This document shows, piece after piece, positions 7,408 through 15,791 of a stretch of DNA of 44,704 nucleotides (within the stretch, counting starts at the first letter, position 1; every line of letters begins with the position of its first letter). Source of the DNA: Pseudomonadota bacterium (GTDB lineage Bacteria; Bdellovibrionota; Bacteriovoracia; Bacteriovoracales; Bacteriovoracaceae); NCBI GenBank assembly GCA_027487685.1, contig JAIYDC010000098.1, positions 1 to 44,704 on the forward strand, given 5' to 3'. Below the pieces are notes generated by a model, which worked only from the letters and a program-made list of their open reading frames with translations, was not told where the DNA came from and searched no databases. The translations under genes were made by a program, and so were the position numbers.

Positions 7408-8208
7408 ATGGACTATAAAATAAATGATTACAGAGACTTAATAAGTCTCCTCCTGAAAGAAAAATTAGGACGAGGAGGCAAGGTTCGCTTGGCCGAAGCC
7501 CTCAACTGTCACCCGGGCTACATTTCCCAGGTTCTAAAAAAGAGCAAGATCCATTTTAGTCCCGAGAGCGTGATCAAAATCGCGAACTTTCTGGAGCTCG
7601 ATCTTCGAGAACAAGATTATCTCTTGAATCTCTTGCACCTTGAGCGCTCGGGAAGTGAGGACTTAAAGCGCTACTACGCTCGGAAGGTCCAGGCCATTCA
7701 GGAAGAGAATCAGCAGATCGCGGGAAAAATCCAAAAAGTCAGCACGGAACTCGACGAGGTCGCAAAAGGCGTCTATTACGGTCACTGGGCCTATGGGGCC
7801 GTGCACATGATCGTTTCCATTGACCGGTATCGAACGGTGAAAACCATCAGCGAACATTTAAAGATCAGTAAAGCACTCACCCAGAGGATTCTTGATTTCC
7901 TGATGGAGAAGGGCCTCATTGCTTTGGTCGATGGGAAGTACGAGCATGGCAAATGCCGCATCCACCTGAAGAAGAGTTCACCTTATATTCGATCACACCA
8001 TCAGAACTTTAGACACAAGGCGATCCAGTCCCTCGAAGAGGAGCGTGAACTTGACCTTCACTATTCTTCAGTGATGACGCTCTCCAAAGTCGATGCATTT
8101 AAAATAAAGGATTTAATTCTTCGACTGATTGAGGACAAAGAGCGCATCCTGGCACCCTCCCCGAACGAAGAGATCGTATGCCTGAACTTGGATCTTTTTG
8201 AACTCTAA
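7408..8208 (+). CDS. TIGR02147-family protein (putative regulator)
   Basis: This is a 266-residue protein. The N-terminal 65 residues look like a helix-turn-helix (KVRLAEALNCHPGYISQVLKKSKIHFSPESVIKIANFLEL). A helical linker, GHWAYGAVHMIVSI and a winged-helix-like part (TISEHLKISKALTQRILDFL) follow. This domain order and the Y..W...A.+.+ segment match the TIGR02147 family, expanded in Bdellovibrio-like bacteria and Fibrobacter; the molecular function is not established but DNA binding is likely. It is divergent from the metalloprotease and lacks a Shine-Dalgarno. A decayed second copy follows directly downstream. Confidence 0.85.
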   Translation: MDYKINDYRDLISLLLKEKLGRGGKVRLAEALNCHPGYISQVLKKSKIHFSPESVIKIANFLELDLREQDYLLNLLHLERSGSEDLKRYYARKVQAIQEENQQIAGKIQKVSTELDEVAKGVYYGHWAYGAVHMIVSIDRYRTVKTISEHLKISKALTQRILDFLMEKGLIALVDGKYEHGKCRIHLKKSSPYIRSHHQNFRHKAIQSLEEERELDLHYSSVMTLSKVDAFKIKDLILRLIEDKERILAPSPNEEIVCLNLDLFEL

Positions 8209-8236
8209 CCTTACAAAACCGCCAAAATCAATCAAA

Positions 8237-8290
8237 GGAGGACTCGTAAAGTAGGTGTGAACCTGTGGTAAAGAACTATAGTATTTCCAT
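8237..8290. repeat. Control-region repeat, copy 2
   Basis: This second copy of the 7307-7357 segment begins GGAGGACTCGTAAAG and retains AACTATAGTATTTCC, but lacks the TTGAAA and TACAAT promoter elements downstream. It begins 28 bases after the TIGR02147 stop codon, as expected for a tandem duplication. Confidence 0.75.
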
Positions 8291-8610
8291 GTCTTATTTT
8301 TTAAAAAGACTCCATTTGTTAATTATTTACTTTCTATGCAAACTACCGAGCAAGTTATTTCATCAACTTAAACACTCTTCTCTTGAAAGAAAAATGGCTG
8401 TACGTACAAAGTTCGCCTCGGTAAAGCTCCCAGAGAAAGCAAGCCTAAAACTTGACGAGGTCGTCAGAGGTCTTTTAAAAGGTCACTGGCCGTAAGCGTT
8501 CGTGAGAATGACCATCTTAAAGTAACAAAGCACTCACTCAAACGATCTCTATCAAAGAAGAGAATGTTTTCTTGCTCTAGTATAACGACAGATTGAATTT
8601 GAAGATTTCA
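8291..8610 (+). pseudogene. 5' part of a decayed second TIGR02147 gene
   Basis: By eye this stretch aligns with the intact TIGR02147 gene. CTCTTGAAAGAAAAATGG matches the start region (7450s). ACTTGACGAGGTCG followed by AAAGGTCACTGG matches 7749-7788. AAAGCACTCACTCAAACG matches the winged-helix part, and CTTGCTCTAGT matches ATTGCTTTGGT. About 220 bases of the original are missing between the first two blocks and the frame is broken by stops and indels. It lies in the order expected for a tandem copy following the duplicated control region. Confidence 0.65.
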
Positions 8611-8710
8611 ATCAAATGCTATATGTTTGACAAAAATGATAGGTCAGAATTCGTGGTCCAAGTTCCATTTGCTGTACTAAAATCCAGTACTCCACTAAAG
8701 AGGAAGAGTT

Positions 8711-9163
8711 ATGAAGTTGTTATTTTTATTTTTGACTACTCTGGGGCCAGCTCTGAATGCATACGCAGAATCCATTCATTGCAACGGAATAGCTTATGGT
8801 GAGCAAGTATACATTTCTACACATCCGTCTGCACCCTATGGTCAACACGTAAAAAAGGCGTGCGGCCACGTGATACCCCTAGACGGAGATTTCTACTTCG
8901 TTCTTGGAGTAAACCCAAAATTTGATTCGCAAATTCCCTGCACTCTCTATGCATCTATGTGGGAGTTGCAAACGCTAGCGCACAAGGATGATGGCAAAAT
9001 TCTGGAGTTCCAATTGTTGATGTGCCGGAAAGGATACGAATGCAACAAAACTTTTCGCGTTCTAAGAATCGACAAGTCCACGGGAGCAAGCTCTTTCTAT
9101 AATGTCTTAGACGGGAAATTTATCAAAGTTTCTCAATCTCTAACTTGCAGCATCGTCCTATAA
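8711..9163 (+). CDS. Secreted Cys-containing protein, unknown function
   Basis: This is a 150-residue protein with a signal peptide (cleavage near AYAE, residue 19). It has six cysteines in the mature part (HCNG, KACGH, IPCTL, LMCRKGYECN, LTCS), consistent with disulfides in the periplasm or outside the cell. GAGGAAG lies just upstream of ATG. Its base composition is more AT-rich than that of most neighbours. It sits between the 5' and 3' parts of a decayed TIGR02147 copy, so it either was inserted there or evolved with it. No family recognised. Confidence 0.65.
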   Translation: MKLLFLFLTTLGPALNAYAESIHCNGIAYGEQVYISTHPSAPYGQHVKKACGHVIPLDGDFYFVLGVNPKFDSQIPCTLYASMWELQTLAHKDDGKILEFQLLMCRKGYECNKTFRVLRIDKSTGASSFYNVLDGKFIKVSQSLTCSIVL

Positions 9164-9199
9164 GAAAAATCCACATAAACTCTATCATGGATGAAGGAG

Positions 9200-9318
9200 C
9201 TACACTCTTACTAAAGATGTAATCTATCTTATTAAACGGATTAATCTACTAGCCTCAGATGGGGAGAATTTATCTTTAACCAGATCTTTTGAACTCTGAC
9301 TTAGCAAAAATGGCAAAA
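9200..9318 (+). pseudogene. 3' end of the decayed second TIGR02147 gene
   Basis: AAACGGATTAATCTACT resembles AAAGGATTTAATTCTTC of the intact gene. GATCTTTTGAACTCTGA matches GATCTTTTTGAACTCTAA, its final codons. The match runs about 15 bases past the stop (CTTAGCAAAAATGGC against CCTTACAAAACCGCC). This fixes the end of the duplicated unit at about 9315. Confidence 0.6.
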
Positions 9319-9343
9319 AGAAAAATTCCTATAAGCTAACTCC

Positions 9344-9372
9344 TTGTCTCTTCTGATTTCTGTTATTATATT
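9344..9372 (+). promoter_or_regulatory. Promoter of LolA-like/barrel operon
   Basis: TTGTCT (9344-9349) and TATATT (9367-9372) are separated by 17 bases, giving a leader of about 20 bases before the ATG at 9400. Confidence 0.55.
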
Positions 9373-9399
9373 CAAAATTACATCTTCCAGTGAGAACCA

Positions 9400-10197
9400 A
9401 TGAAGCTCTTAAGCACAGTATTTTTCATGACCGCTGCCATCGCCGCTCCCCTTAAATACGACGCCAACGACATCATGAAAAAGAACGAGGCAGCACGAAA
9501 ACTGACCCAACTCCAGGCCTCGGGAAAGATCGTGATCGACGGCGGCTCCCGCAAACGCCAGGAAAAGACCTTCACCTGGTGGCGCCAGCTCCAACCAGAC
9601 GGTGTTCACTACAACACGCTCACAAAGTTTCATACGCCGGCGACGGTCAAGGATCAAGCGATTCTCTTTCTCGAGGCCGACGGGGATAAAACTGAAATCC
9701 TGATGTGGCTTCCCACTTTCAAAAAGACAAGAATCGTCGAAAGCTCCCAACAAAACGGTAGCTTCATGGCCTCGGACTTCTCCTTCTCCGACATCACCGC
9801 CCTTCAAAACGAAGAGTACAACTACGCTGGCAACGAGATGACTACCTGTCCGAACACCACGACTCCTAAAACACTTCAGTGCTATAAGATCACCGCAACG
9901 CTAAAGAATCCCAAAAGTGCTGAGCGCCTGGGGTACTCTAAACTCCAGCTCTGGATCAGAAACGATAACCACATGAGCGACCGGGTTCATTATTTTGACC
10001 AGGCGGGAAAGCTCTTTAAGGAGCTAGACAGCACACAGATCACCCAGGTCGGTAAAGGGTCATACTTCTTTAATCACCTCCATATGAAAAATCTTACGAA
10101 CGGTCAGTTCACTGTCCTCGAGTTTTCAGCCCTTAACTCAAAAACCGCCATCCCTGCGGCCAAGTTCTTTAAGCAGCGCCTGGGAAAAGATGATTAG
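9400..10197 (+). CDS. LolA-like outer-membrane lipoprotein-sorting protein
   Basis: This is a 265-residue protein with a short signal peptide (to about residue 15). The fold pattern is that of the LolA-like family PF17131: a strand-rich body with KFHTPATVKDQAILFLEAD, then EILMWLPTFKKTRIVESS, then the characteristic SFMASDFSFSDI (usually SFMGSDFSYeD). These proteins are thought to handle lipids or lipoproteins in the periplasm and are commonly paired with MMPL/RND transporters and DUF1302-type barrels. Here it overlaps the barrel gene by eight bases but no RND gene is nearby. Confidence 0.8.
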   Translation: MKLLSTVFFMTAAIAAPLKYDANDIMKKNEAARKLTQLQASGKIVIDGGSRKRQEKTFTWWRQLQPDGVHYNTLTKFHTPATVKDQAILFLEADGDKTEILMWLPTFKKTRIVESSQQNGSFMASDFSFSDITALQNEEYNYAGNEMTTCPNTTTPKTLQCYKITATLKNPKSAERLGYSKLQLWIRNDNHMSDRVHYFDQAGKLFKELDSTQITQVGKGSYFFNHLHMKNLTNGQFTVLEFSALNSKTAIPAAKFFKQRLGKDD

Positions 10198-11467
10198 GCC
10201 CGCTCTATTCCTCCTCTGTCTTCCTGCCCTCGCTTCGGCCGAGGTCGATTGGGGTGGAAAGCTATGGGGGAACCAACTCCAGAAAACGAAGACCTACTTA
10301 GAAGACGAGACACAAACCAACGGTGGTCTCTTCCTTAAATCCAAGACTAAAATCGAAGACGTTAGTCTACGCTTCGAAGGAATCGGCTACTACGTCAAAA
10401 CACCCCTGCTTCTAGTCCCGGAGAAAGACCTCAGCTCCGGCGAAGCAATATTTGAGATCAACGAGCTCAACGTAGGACACAATTTCGGAGACTGGAGCGT
10501 CCGCGCCGGGCAGATGACCACCTCCTGGGGAAAGGCCGATGGCCTTAATCCCACCGACTTTCTCACCGGAAAACGGAACATTCTCCTCCTCACCGACGAC
10601 CAGCTTACCCGTCGCGGCCACTTAAGCGGCATGGTTCAATGGACACCTCAAGGTGGAGCATCTCCCTGGAGTGTTGAGCAGTGGGTGGTAGGGCGACACT
10701 CGAGGACAGACGCCCTTTTGAATGAGGAACTCACCAACGGCGTCGTTACCCTTGAGGCACCGGATCAGCAGAAACGTTTAGAATTCGCCACCCGTATGAC
10801 CTACGCAGGTCAGGGCTGGGAATTTGACTACACCTACTTCAACGGGGTGAATAAGACCCCCCTCTTCGTGGAACATTCCCGGACTCTCATCCCCTTTAGT
10901 TTTCGTTTAACGCCCACCCATGCTCGCCAACAAGGTCACGGCGTGAACCTCGTCAGCGACTTTGAGGATTACGTCGTTCGCATGGAGGCCGCCTACATCA
11001 ACCGGACACAGGTTTTCGATGACGCCGACTATATAACAGATCCTAGTCGCTTTGATTTCGTCGGTGGGATTGAGAAGAGTTTTCAGGATGAACACCGAGT
11101 GAACGTCCAAGCAGTTGTCCATCACTACCCGAACTATGAAGTCGCTCCCTCGGCAGATCAGGTGACCGCTGGGATCCAGAAGCTTAACCGCTTCGTTCTT
11201 GCTCAACATCTTCAAACCCGTGTGGGCTACCTTCTGGTCTATCTCTATGAGCCTACGGAATTGAACCAAATAAAGCTCAAGCTCACCTGGCTCAATTACT
11301 TCCACCGGGAGAGTTCGAGCCTTCTGACACCGCAATTTGACTATCTCGTCACGGATAATCTGCAGCTCCAGCTTTATGGGCTCATTTTCAGCGGCTCCGA
11401 CAATGCACCGTTGGGGGCGCTCAGGGATTTGAGTTCGGCGGGTATTGGAGCTAACTATCAATTTTAA
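10190..11467 (+). CDS. DUF1302-like outer-membrane beta-barrel protein
   Basis: This 425-residue protein has a signal peptide (LPALASAE, residue 18) and alternating amphipathic strands throughout. Features such as GKLWGNQ, VRAGQMTTSWGKADGLNPTDF and a C-terminal strand ending in Phe (IGANYQF) are typical of DUF1302-type barrels and of BAM-recognised outer-membrane proteins. The W-G-x-x-D-x-x-N-P-x-D motif is the best identifier. It is co-translated with the LolA-like gene, suggesting both handle a lipid or lipoprotein at the outer membrane. A scrap of a second copy of its 3' part is found at 12519-12595. Confidence 0.8.
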   Translation: MIRPALFLLCLPALASAEVDWGGKLWGNQLQKTKTYLEDETQTNGGLFLKSKTKIEDVSLRFEGIGYYVKTPLLLVPEKDLSSGEAIFEINELNVGHNFGDWSVRAGQMTTSWGKADGLNPTDFLTGKRNILLLTDDQLTRRGHLSGMVQWTPQGGASPWSVEQWVVGRHSRTDALLNEELTNGVVTLEAPDQQKRLEFATRMTYAGQGWEFDYTYFNGVNKTPLFVEHSRTLIPFSFRLTPTHARQQGHGVNLVSDFEDYVVRMEAAYINRTQVFDDADYITDPSRFDFVGGIEKSFQDEHRVNVQAVVHHYPNYEVAPSADQVTAGIQKLNRFVLAQHLQTRVGYLLVYLYEPTELNQIKLKLTWLNYFHRESSSLLTPQFDYLVTDNLQLQLYGLIFSGSDNAPLGALRDLSSAGIGANYQF

Positions 11468-11482
11468 AATTTGATAAGGCCA

Positions 11483-11496
11483 GAAACAATTGTTTC
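11483..11496. terminator. Palindrome between convergent genes
   Basis: GAAACAATTGTTTC is a perfect 14-bp palindrome in the 30-base gap between the barrel gene and the convergent secreted-protein gene. It could act as a weak bidirectional terminator or be a protein site. Confidence 0.3.
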
Positions 11497-11497
11497 T

Positions 11498-12346
11498 TCA
11501 CTGGCGGCTTCCCCCGGGAAGAATGCGATAGGTGTCGTTTCGAGGGACGTGCTCGACCCTCTGGGTGGAAGAGCGATCTACGTTAGATGATTTTTGCGCT
11601 TCATTTATCTTAGTCCGAAGGCATTCGAATGTAGGTCGGACTTCTCTACACGCTGTCCAGATTCGAGTCCCTCCTTCTCCTGGGCAGTGCCGACCAGAAA
11701 CTTCGGATAAGGTGTTATAGGTTTCAACTAAATCTTCAAGGGAGACTGTCATATGAGAGCCCTGTGCACAGAGCGAACCCAACTCTTGGACATGGTATGT
11801 GAGGTATTCGGCGGCATTAGTTCTTCCGTTTCTAACATAAGCAAGTGATCCAATCAGGCCGGCAGCGATGAAAAATGCAGCTAACTGAAGAACCGCATGA
11901 GCAGAAGAGATGAAAACAGAGTCGAAAAAAGAGGAGCTTTTGCTTGTTTTTTCGAACTCACGAATCCTCTGGGAAACGGTCATGCTTGGGAGGAGTAACC
12001 TCTTTCCTCCAGGCCAGGTGACCATGACACTCAAGTCATCCAAAAAGGTCATCTGGATATCTCTGTTTTGACTCAGATAAACCGTTGTACCATCGACGAT
12101 GAACGAGGGAATGTTGGCACCTTCAAGCTGATTCTTACGAAGGTAAGAATCAAATTCCTCTGCGCTCTGCTTGTCGGTAATTTTAAGATCAGCGATGAAC
12201 TCCTTAAAAGTTCGAAATGGCTTAAGCCCTTGAACCGTTTGACGAACAAGAAGCTTTGTATCGTAGATCTCGGCAGCGTATGATTTTGGTGAGAGCACCA
12301 TGAGAAAGATAACGACAGCTGTGACAAAATTGTTTAATCGGTTCAT
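11498..12346 (-). CDS. Secreted/membrane-anchored orphan protein, paralogue A
   Basis: This is a 282-residue protein with an N-terminal signal or anchor (residues 5-24, SYAAE). A domain with FRTFKEFIADL, IPSFIVDGTTVYL and MVTWPGGKRLLLPSMTVSQRIREFE follows. Next comes a hydrophobic segment at about 150-172 (AHAVLQLAAFFIAAGLIGSLAYV) and then a Cys-containing helical C-terminus with LEDLVETYNTLSEV and ECLRTKINEAQ. It shares this whole plan with the gene at 12610-13473, so the two are paralogues. The family is not recognised. The C-terminal half carries four cysteines, which suggests disulfides and an extracytoplasmic location. Confidence 0.65.
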   Translation of the reverse strand: MNRLNNFVTAVVIFLMVLSPKSYAAEIYDTKLLVRQTVQGLKPFRTFKEFIADLKITDKQSAEEFDSYLRKNQLEGANIPSFIVDGTTVYLSQNRDIQMTFLDDLSVMVTWPGGKRLLLPSMTVSQRIREFEKTSKSSSFFDSVFISSAHAVLQLAAFFIAAGLIGSLAYVRNGRTNAAEYLTYHVQELGSLCAQGSHMTVSLEDLVETYNTLSEVSGRHCPGEGGTRIWTACREVRPTFECLRTKINEAQKSSNVDRSSTQRVEHVPRNDTYRILPGGSRQ

Positions 12347-12518
12347 TCTACTTCATCTTGTCGTTAAATATGGATATGAACTTTAATAATTGACTCGTGA
12401 TCAAGTATGATTCTTCGTTTATGCCTTTGCCATAAACACTACAGAACACATAATAACGATTAAAATCTACACATAATCTGATCGGCAGATTGTAGACAAA
12501 AGAAGAATGTATAAAAAT

Positions 12519-12595
12519 GGTGACCTCTGGGGGCCAGAAGCTTAACCAGATAAAGCTTAAGCTGACCTGATTAAATTATCTCCACCTTCCAAGTT
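12519..12595 (+). pseudogene. Scrap of a second DUF1302-like barrel gene
   Basis: GGTGACCTCTGGGGGCCAG and AAGCTTAACC match the barrel gene at 11161-11189. The sequence then jumps at AACC to a stretch matching 11264-11312 (ATAAAGCT, AAGCT, ACCTG, AATTA, TCCACC). The jump lies exactly at an AACC shared by both ends (11186-11189 and 11264-11267), as expected for a short-repeat deletion. It ends just before the 3' end of paralogue B, mirroring the arrangement of the intact barrel gene and paralogue A. Confidence 0.65.
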
Positions 12596-12609
12596 GAAAT
12601 AATAAGTTC

Positions 12610-13473
12610 TTACTGCGCCGAACCAGTTACTCTTGCTCTACCTGTCGCCACATCAATGACGACTTCTTTTCTTGAATCTCTGTTTCCGTTATGTGAGAGA
12701 TTTGCCTGATTGATTTTAACTCTGATACAGTCAAGTGTCGCACGAATGGTTTGACAGGTCTCAGGAATATTACGGCAAGTGGTAGTAAGCTGATCAGAAA
12801 CAGAGTTGAAATTTGCGGCCAGTTCTTCAAGAGCAAGAGAAGCACTATTTCGACATGCCGCAAGCATTTCTCTTGAGCGTGTAATGACCACCTGCCGCCT
12901 TATACGATCCTGCTCTTCTGCACGGTCTTGTGCCACAGCATCCTGATGCGCTTGATATGCTCCGTAAGCAAGTCCAAGGAGAAGGGCAGCAGCACCAATC
13001 CCTATTGTCAATCCGAAGTCTGCACGAGCATCTGGAATAAGCAGGTCAAAAACAGAGGTTGTTTTTGCAGGATTCATCGATTCGATCGCCTGTAGACGTT
13101 CTTCAAATGTCATACCCGTGGTGAGCTTTTTCTCAGTGCCCTTCCAGGAGATAATCACATCATACTCTTTATTGATTCTTAGCTCTAGCTTGGCCATCGT
13201 TGGGAAAGTCATCACATTTTTGGTGACACTGAACGAGGGAAGTCTCTGTTTCATGAGCCCGTTTGCCTGAACATACTGTTCAAACTTTAAACCATCCGTA
13301 GCTGATGTCTTTTTGAGGTGAGTAACAAGCTCACTGTAGGTCGAAAAGGATCGCATTTTTTTCGCAATGACAGATGTATTCTCAAATTGGCCTAGGTCCG
13401 TGCTTGCTGACACAGTACCATTAAGGCAAAAGAGGATTGTCAAAAAAGAACTCATCAGTTTTTTTAACTTCAT
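12610..13473 (-). CDS. Secreted/membrane-anchored orphan protein, paralogue B
   Basis: This 287-residue protein has a signal peptide (residues 1-24, cleavage near VSAS). It has the same blocks as paralogue A in the same order: FSTYSELVTHL, LPSFSVTKNVMTF, VIISWKGTEKKLTTGMTFEERLQAIE, a hydrophobic segment (LTIGIGAAALLLGLAYGAY, near 155-175), and LALEELAANFNSVSDQL with DCIRVKINQAN. An internal charged helix (QDRAEEQDRIRRQ) follows the membrane segment. The ATG at 13473 is chosen because GGGAG lies eight bases upstream; a TTG seven codons earlier is in frame. Function unknown. Confidence 0.65.
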   Translation of the reverse strand: MKLKKLMSSFLTILFCLNGTVSASTDLGQFENTSVIAKKMRSFSTYSELVTHLKKTSATDGLKFEQYVQANGLMKQRLPSFSVTKNVMTFPTMAKLELRINKEYDVIISWKGTEKKLTTGMTFEERLQAIESMNPAKTTSVFDLLIPDARADFGLTIGIGAAALLLGLAYGAYQAHQDAVAQDRAEEQDRIRRQVVITRSREMLAACRNSASLALEELAANFNSVSDQLTTTCRNIPETCQTIRATLDCIRVKINQANLSHNGNRDSRKEVVIDVATGRARVTGSAQ

Positions 13474-13794
13474 CGTCCATACTCCCGAATGCAATTAATC
13501 TGTGTTAGAGCTTTCAAAATAAATCAAACCTAAACATATATCGGATGACAGTAAATTTTCTTTACTCAAAGAAAATAAAAAAAGGTGATTATTTCTCTTC
13601 TTTTACTATTTAGGAAATACCATTCTAAAGTATTTAAAGAATGGTACTTTCTCAAAAGCCTCCTCCTAACCACATTAGTCGGAGAACTTATAGAAAGATT
13701 TCAGGAACGATACCGTTATGAAAATGAGGAGATGTTCTTCATATTTACAGACTCATCTAAATTACTACTTTATAAGCTTCGTCATAATCACTGC
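13474..13794. other. AT-rich intergenic stretch
   Basis: This 320-base AT-rich gap lies between the start of paralogue B and the stop of the DUF1826 gene. It holds the inverted repeat at 13618-13646 and a plus-strand frame (GTG start at 13585) with no homology clue that runs into the DUF1826 gene antisense; I do not regard that frame as a gene. The sequence next to 13473 should contain the promoter of paralogue B. Confidence 0.5.
13618..13646. terminator. Inverted repeat downstream of the zinc operon
   Basis: TACCATTCT and AGAATGGTA are perfect 9-bp arms with an 11-base loop. They lie about 150 bases beyond the DUF1826 stop on the minus strand. The stem is AT-rich and there is no strong U tract, so it may be a weak terminator or an operator. 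Confidence 0.35.
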
Positions 13795-14448
13795 CTACCT
13801 AAGATAATCAACCTTCAACAAGAGTCTCTTCTCCCCTTCTCTCAAGGGAGGAGAACGATGCACGGCCCCACCGAGAAGATTATCAACCCATCTCTCACCT
13901 TTTAAAATGAGCACATCGAGCCTGGGAGCTTGATAAATCGCCAACGGATCAAGGACGATGTCTTTATTTTCTCCGCAACCAAGGTAATGGCGATCAACCC
14001 GATCGTTTTGCAGCCAAAGAGTGCCCTGACCCACATAGGTACAGAGCATCCTCAAGAGATTATGATCCACATGGAATAGCCTACACATGTCAGTAAACAC
14101 TGGCTCGACTTTAACAAAGACCTCTTGGGCCTGCGTCGAGTCCATAAAATGCCTGATGTTCTCACACATGTCCGACGCAACCCATCTCGTGAGGTCCGGC
14201 TCTCGAGTTCTCCACTTCTTGAGTTCACCATAGAGATCCTCTTCAAACTGGACCAAAGATTCTCGGTCAAGTTCGCCTTCAAGAGTTTCAGTCCTCTCCC
14301 AACGGATTTCCGAAGCCCATGCATCGATGAACGAAGAAAGATTTCTTCTCCACAGAACAAAATTAACATCCGAATAGAGGATGTTGCTCAAGATGCTCGG
14401 TTGAGGCCCAAAGAAAGCGCCAACGCTGGGGGATACGGCTGAGAGCAT
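13795..14448 (-). CDS. DUF1826 protein, zinc-operon partner
   Basis: This is a 217-residue soluble protein. The C-terminal part has the DUF1826 pattern: FHVDHNLLRMLCTYVGQGTLWL, then VDRHYLGCG, LDVLILKGERW, GAVHRSPP and RLLLKVDYLR. The conserved His, Asp and Cys residues suggest metal or iron binding but its role is not established. It starts two bases after the COG0523 GTPase stop, and DUF1826 genes are frequently linked to such zinc-related GTPases, so a role in zinc starvation is inferred. It is the last gene of a two-gene operon transcribed from the Zur-type box at 15734. Confidence 0.8.
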   Translation of the reverse strand: MLSAVSPSVGAFFGPQPSILSNILYSDVNFVLWRRNLSSFIDAWASEIRWERTETLEGELDRESLVQFEEDLYGELKKWRTREPDLTRWVASDMCENIRHFMDSTQAQEVFVKVEPVFTDMCRLFHVDHNLLRMLCTYVGQGTLWLQNDRVDRHYLGCGENKDIVLDPLAIYQAPRLDVLILKGERWVDNLLGGAVHRSPPLREGEKRLLLKVDYLR

Positions 14449-14450
14449 AG

Positions 14451-15683
14451 TTACGTCGCCTCGCTAGCTTCTGGCATTGTCACTCTGTCTTTCCAGCTCT
14501 CGAAGGGATCAGGTATCGCAATGATCGCTTTGAGATCTGATTCAAGTTCGTCGTCTGTCATTAAACATCTCTGTAGATCATTTTTTATGGTCGGCAAAGT
14601 GTCTTTGTCTCCAATAAAAACCATTCTCTGGTGTCGATCCCCCCAAAGTGGATGCCACGTATCTTCGATTTCTTTTAACTCCATCGGATCTTTAGGCCAA
14701 AGTTTTTTATCAGACCCCACGAGCCAAAAACCCGCCGGATCGACAACCCTCTCCGTTCCCGCGATCGCTAGTTCAGCGATGAAGTCAGGCTGACTCACAA
14801 TCCAGAAAATCCCCTTGGCCCTATAAAGACCTTTGTGGTCACTATTTAAGAACTGCCAAAGCCTTGCGTGATGGAAGGGCCGCTTATCTTCAAGGACGAA
14901 ACTAGAAATTCCATACTCATCTTTTTCCGAGATCTCTTCTCCACGCAAGACGGCCTGCCAACCAGGAGCATCTTCAGCTTTTTCAAAATCAAAGAGTTTT
15001 GTATTCAGGACTTTATCTAATGAGACTTGACCTCGCTCCGAGTACTCAATCTTGGCCGAGGTATTTAGGAACCGAAGGATTCCTTCTAATTTCACAAGCT
15101 CGATTTGAGAAACTAGGTCTTTTTTATTAACCACGATTACATCAGCGAACTCAACTTGCTGGGTAAGAAGACTCACGATGGATCGATGGTCTTCTACCCC
15201 CAGCTCTAAGTTTCTGTCCTTGAGTGACTGTCCTGACTGCCAGTCTCGAAGGAAAGCCTTCGCATCGACCACTGTCACCATGGTGTCAAGCCTTGCAAAT
15301 TGCGAAAGGGATTCTCCATTCTCATCTTCGAACGTAAAAGTTTCGGCGATGGGCATGGGCTCTGAAATACCGGTAGATTCAATGACGAGATAGTCGTACT
15401 TCTTTTCCGCGGCCAGTCTCTTGACCTCAACCAGGAGATCCTCTCTGAGAGTACAGCATATGCATCCATTACTCATCTCAACGAGCTTCTCTTCTGTTCT
15501 AGAAAGACTCACTCCGTTCTTCTGCGCCAGTTCTCCGTCTAGGTTAATCTCTGACATGTCATTGACGATGAGTGCGACTTTCTTGTTTTCTCGATTGAGC
15601 AGGATGTGGTTAAGGAGTGTGGTTTTTCCAGCTCCCAAGAACCCAGAAAGGACTGTTACGGGCAATCTCGAATCTAATTTCAT
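14451..15683 (-). CDS. COG0523 (CobW/ZigA-like) zinc-related GTPase
   Basis: This 410-residue GTPase has Walker [10 protein letters not shown] (14-22), the COG0523 metal motif GCICC (residues 73-77), ESTGISEP and the GTP specificity motif NKKD. A CobW C-terminal domain follows (from about 270, [11 protein letters not shown]...). Members are metallochaperones; those under Zur control, such as ZigA and ZNG1-type proteins, deliver zinc to client enzymes in starvation. I chose the ATG at 15683, which has GAGGAG seven bases upstream, over an upstream in-frame start that would run into the operator. Divergent from zur across a Zur-type box; co-transcribed with DUF1826. Confidence 0.9.
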   Translation of the reverse strand: MKLDSRLPVTVLSGFLGAGKTTLLNHILLNRENKKVALIVNDMSEINLDGELAQKNGVSLSRTEEKLVEMSNGCICCTLREDLLVEVKRLAAEKKYDYLVIESTGISEPMPIAETFTFEDENGESLSQFARLDTMVTVVDAKAFLRDWQSGQSLKDRNLELGVEDHRSIVSLLTQQVEFADVIVVNKKDLVSQIELVKLEGILRFLNTSAKIEYSERGQVSLDKVLNTKLFDFEKAEDAPGWQAVLRGEEISEKDEYGISSFVLEDKRPFHHARLWQFLNSDHKGLYRAKGIFWIVSQPDFIAELAIAGTERVVDPAGFWLVGSDKKLWPKDPMELKEIEDTWHPLWGDRHQRMVFIGDKDTLPTIKNDLQRCLMTDDELESDLKAIIAIPDPFESWKDRVTMPEASEAT

Positions 15684-15733
15684 GTAATACTCCTCAATAT
15701 TTGAATCGAGAAATATCAAACAATGCAAATTAC

Positions 15734-15748
15734 TGCAAGTCAATTGCA
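15734..15748. promoter_or_regulatory. Zur-type operator, zur/COG0523 divergent region
   Basis: TGCAAGTCAATTGCA has inverted 5-bp arms (TGCAA/TTGCA). The same 15-mer is upstream of the TonB receptor operon (24845) and a near copy upstream of the His-rich protein (26791). On the minus strand TTGACT inside the box is followed 17 bases later by TTTGAT (15715-15720), so the box covers the -35 of the GTPase operon. Assignment to Zur rests on the adjacent zur gene and the zinc-type genes sharing the box. Confidence 0.75.
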
Positions 15749-15791
15749 ATTAATCGTGTCAAAATGGTCCTTAAAGTCATAAAATAGCACT

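Noticed and set aside
8265-8495. Plus-strand frame of 76 codons
   Set aside because: It runs through the decayed TIGR02147 copy across a large internal loss; better read as a pseudogene fragment.
10907-11461. Minus-strand frame of 184 codons
   Set aside because: Antisense to the barrel gene; no ribosome site or motif.
13585-13905. Plus-strand frame of 106 codons
   Set aside because: GTG start in an AT-rich gap, 111 bases antisense overlap with the DUF1826 gene, no signal or motif.
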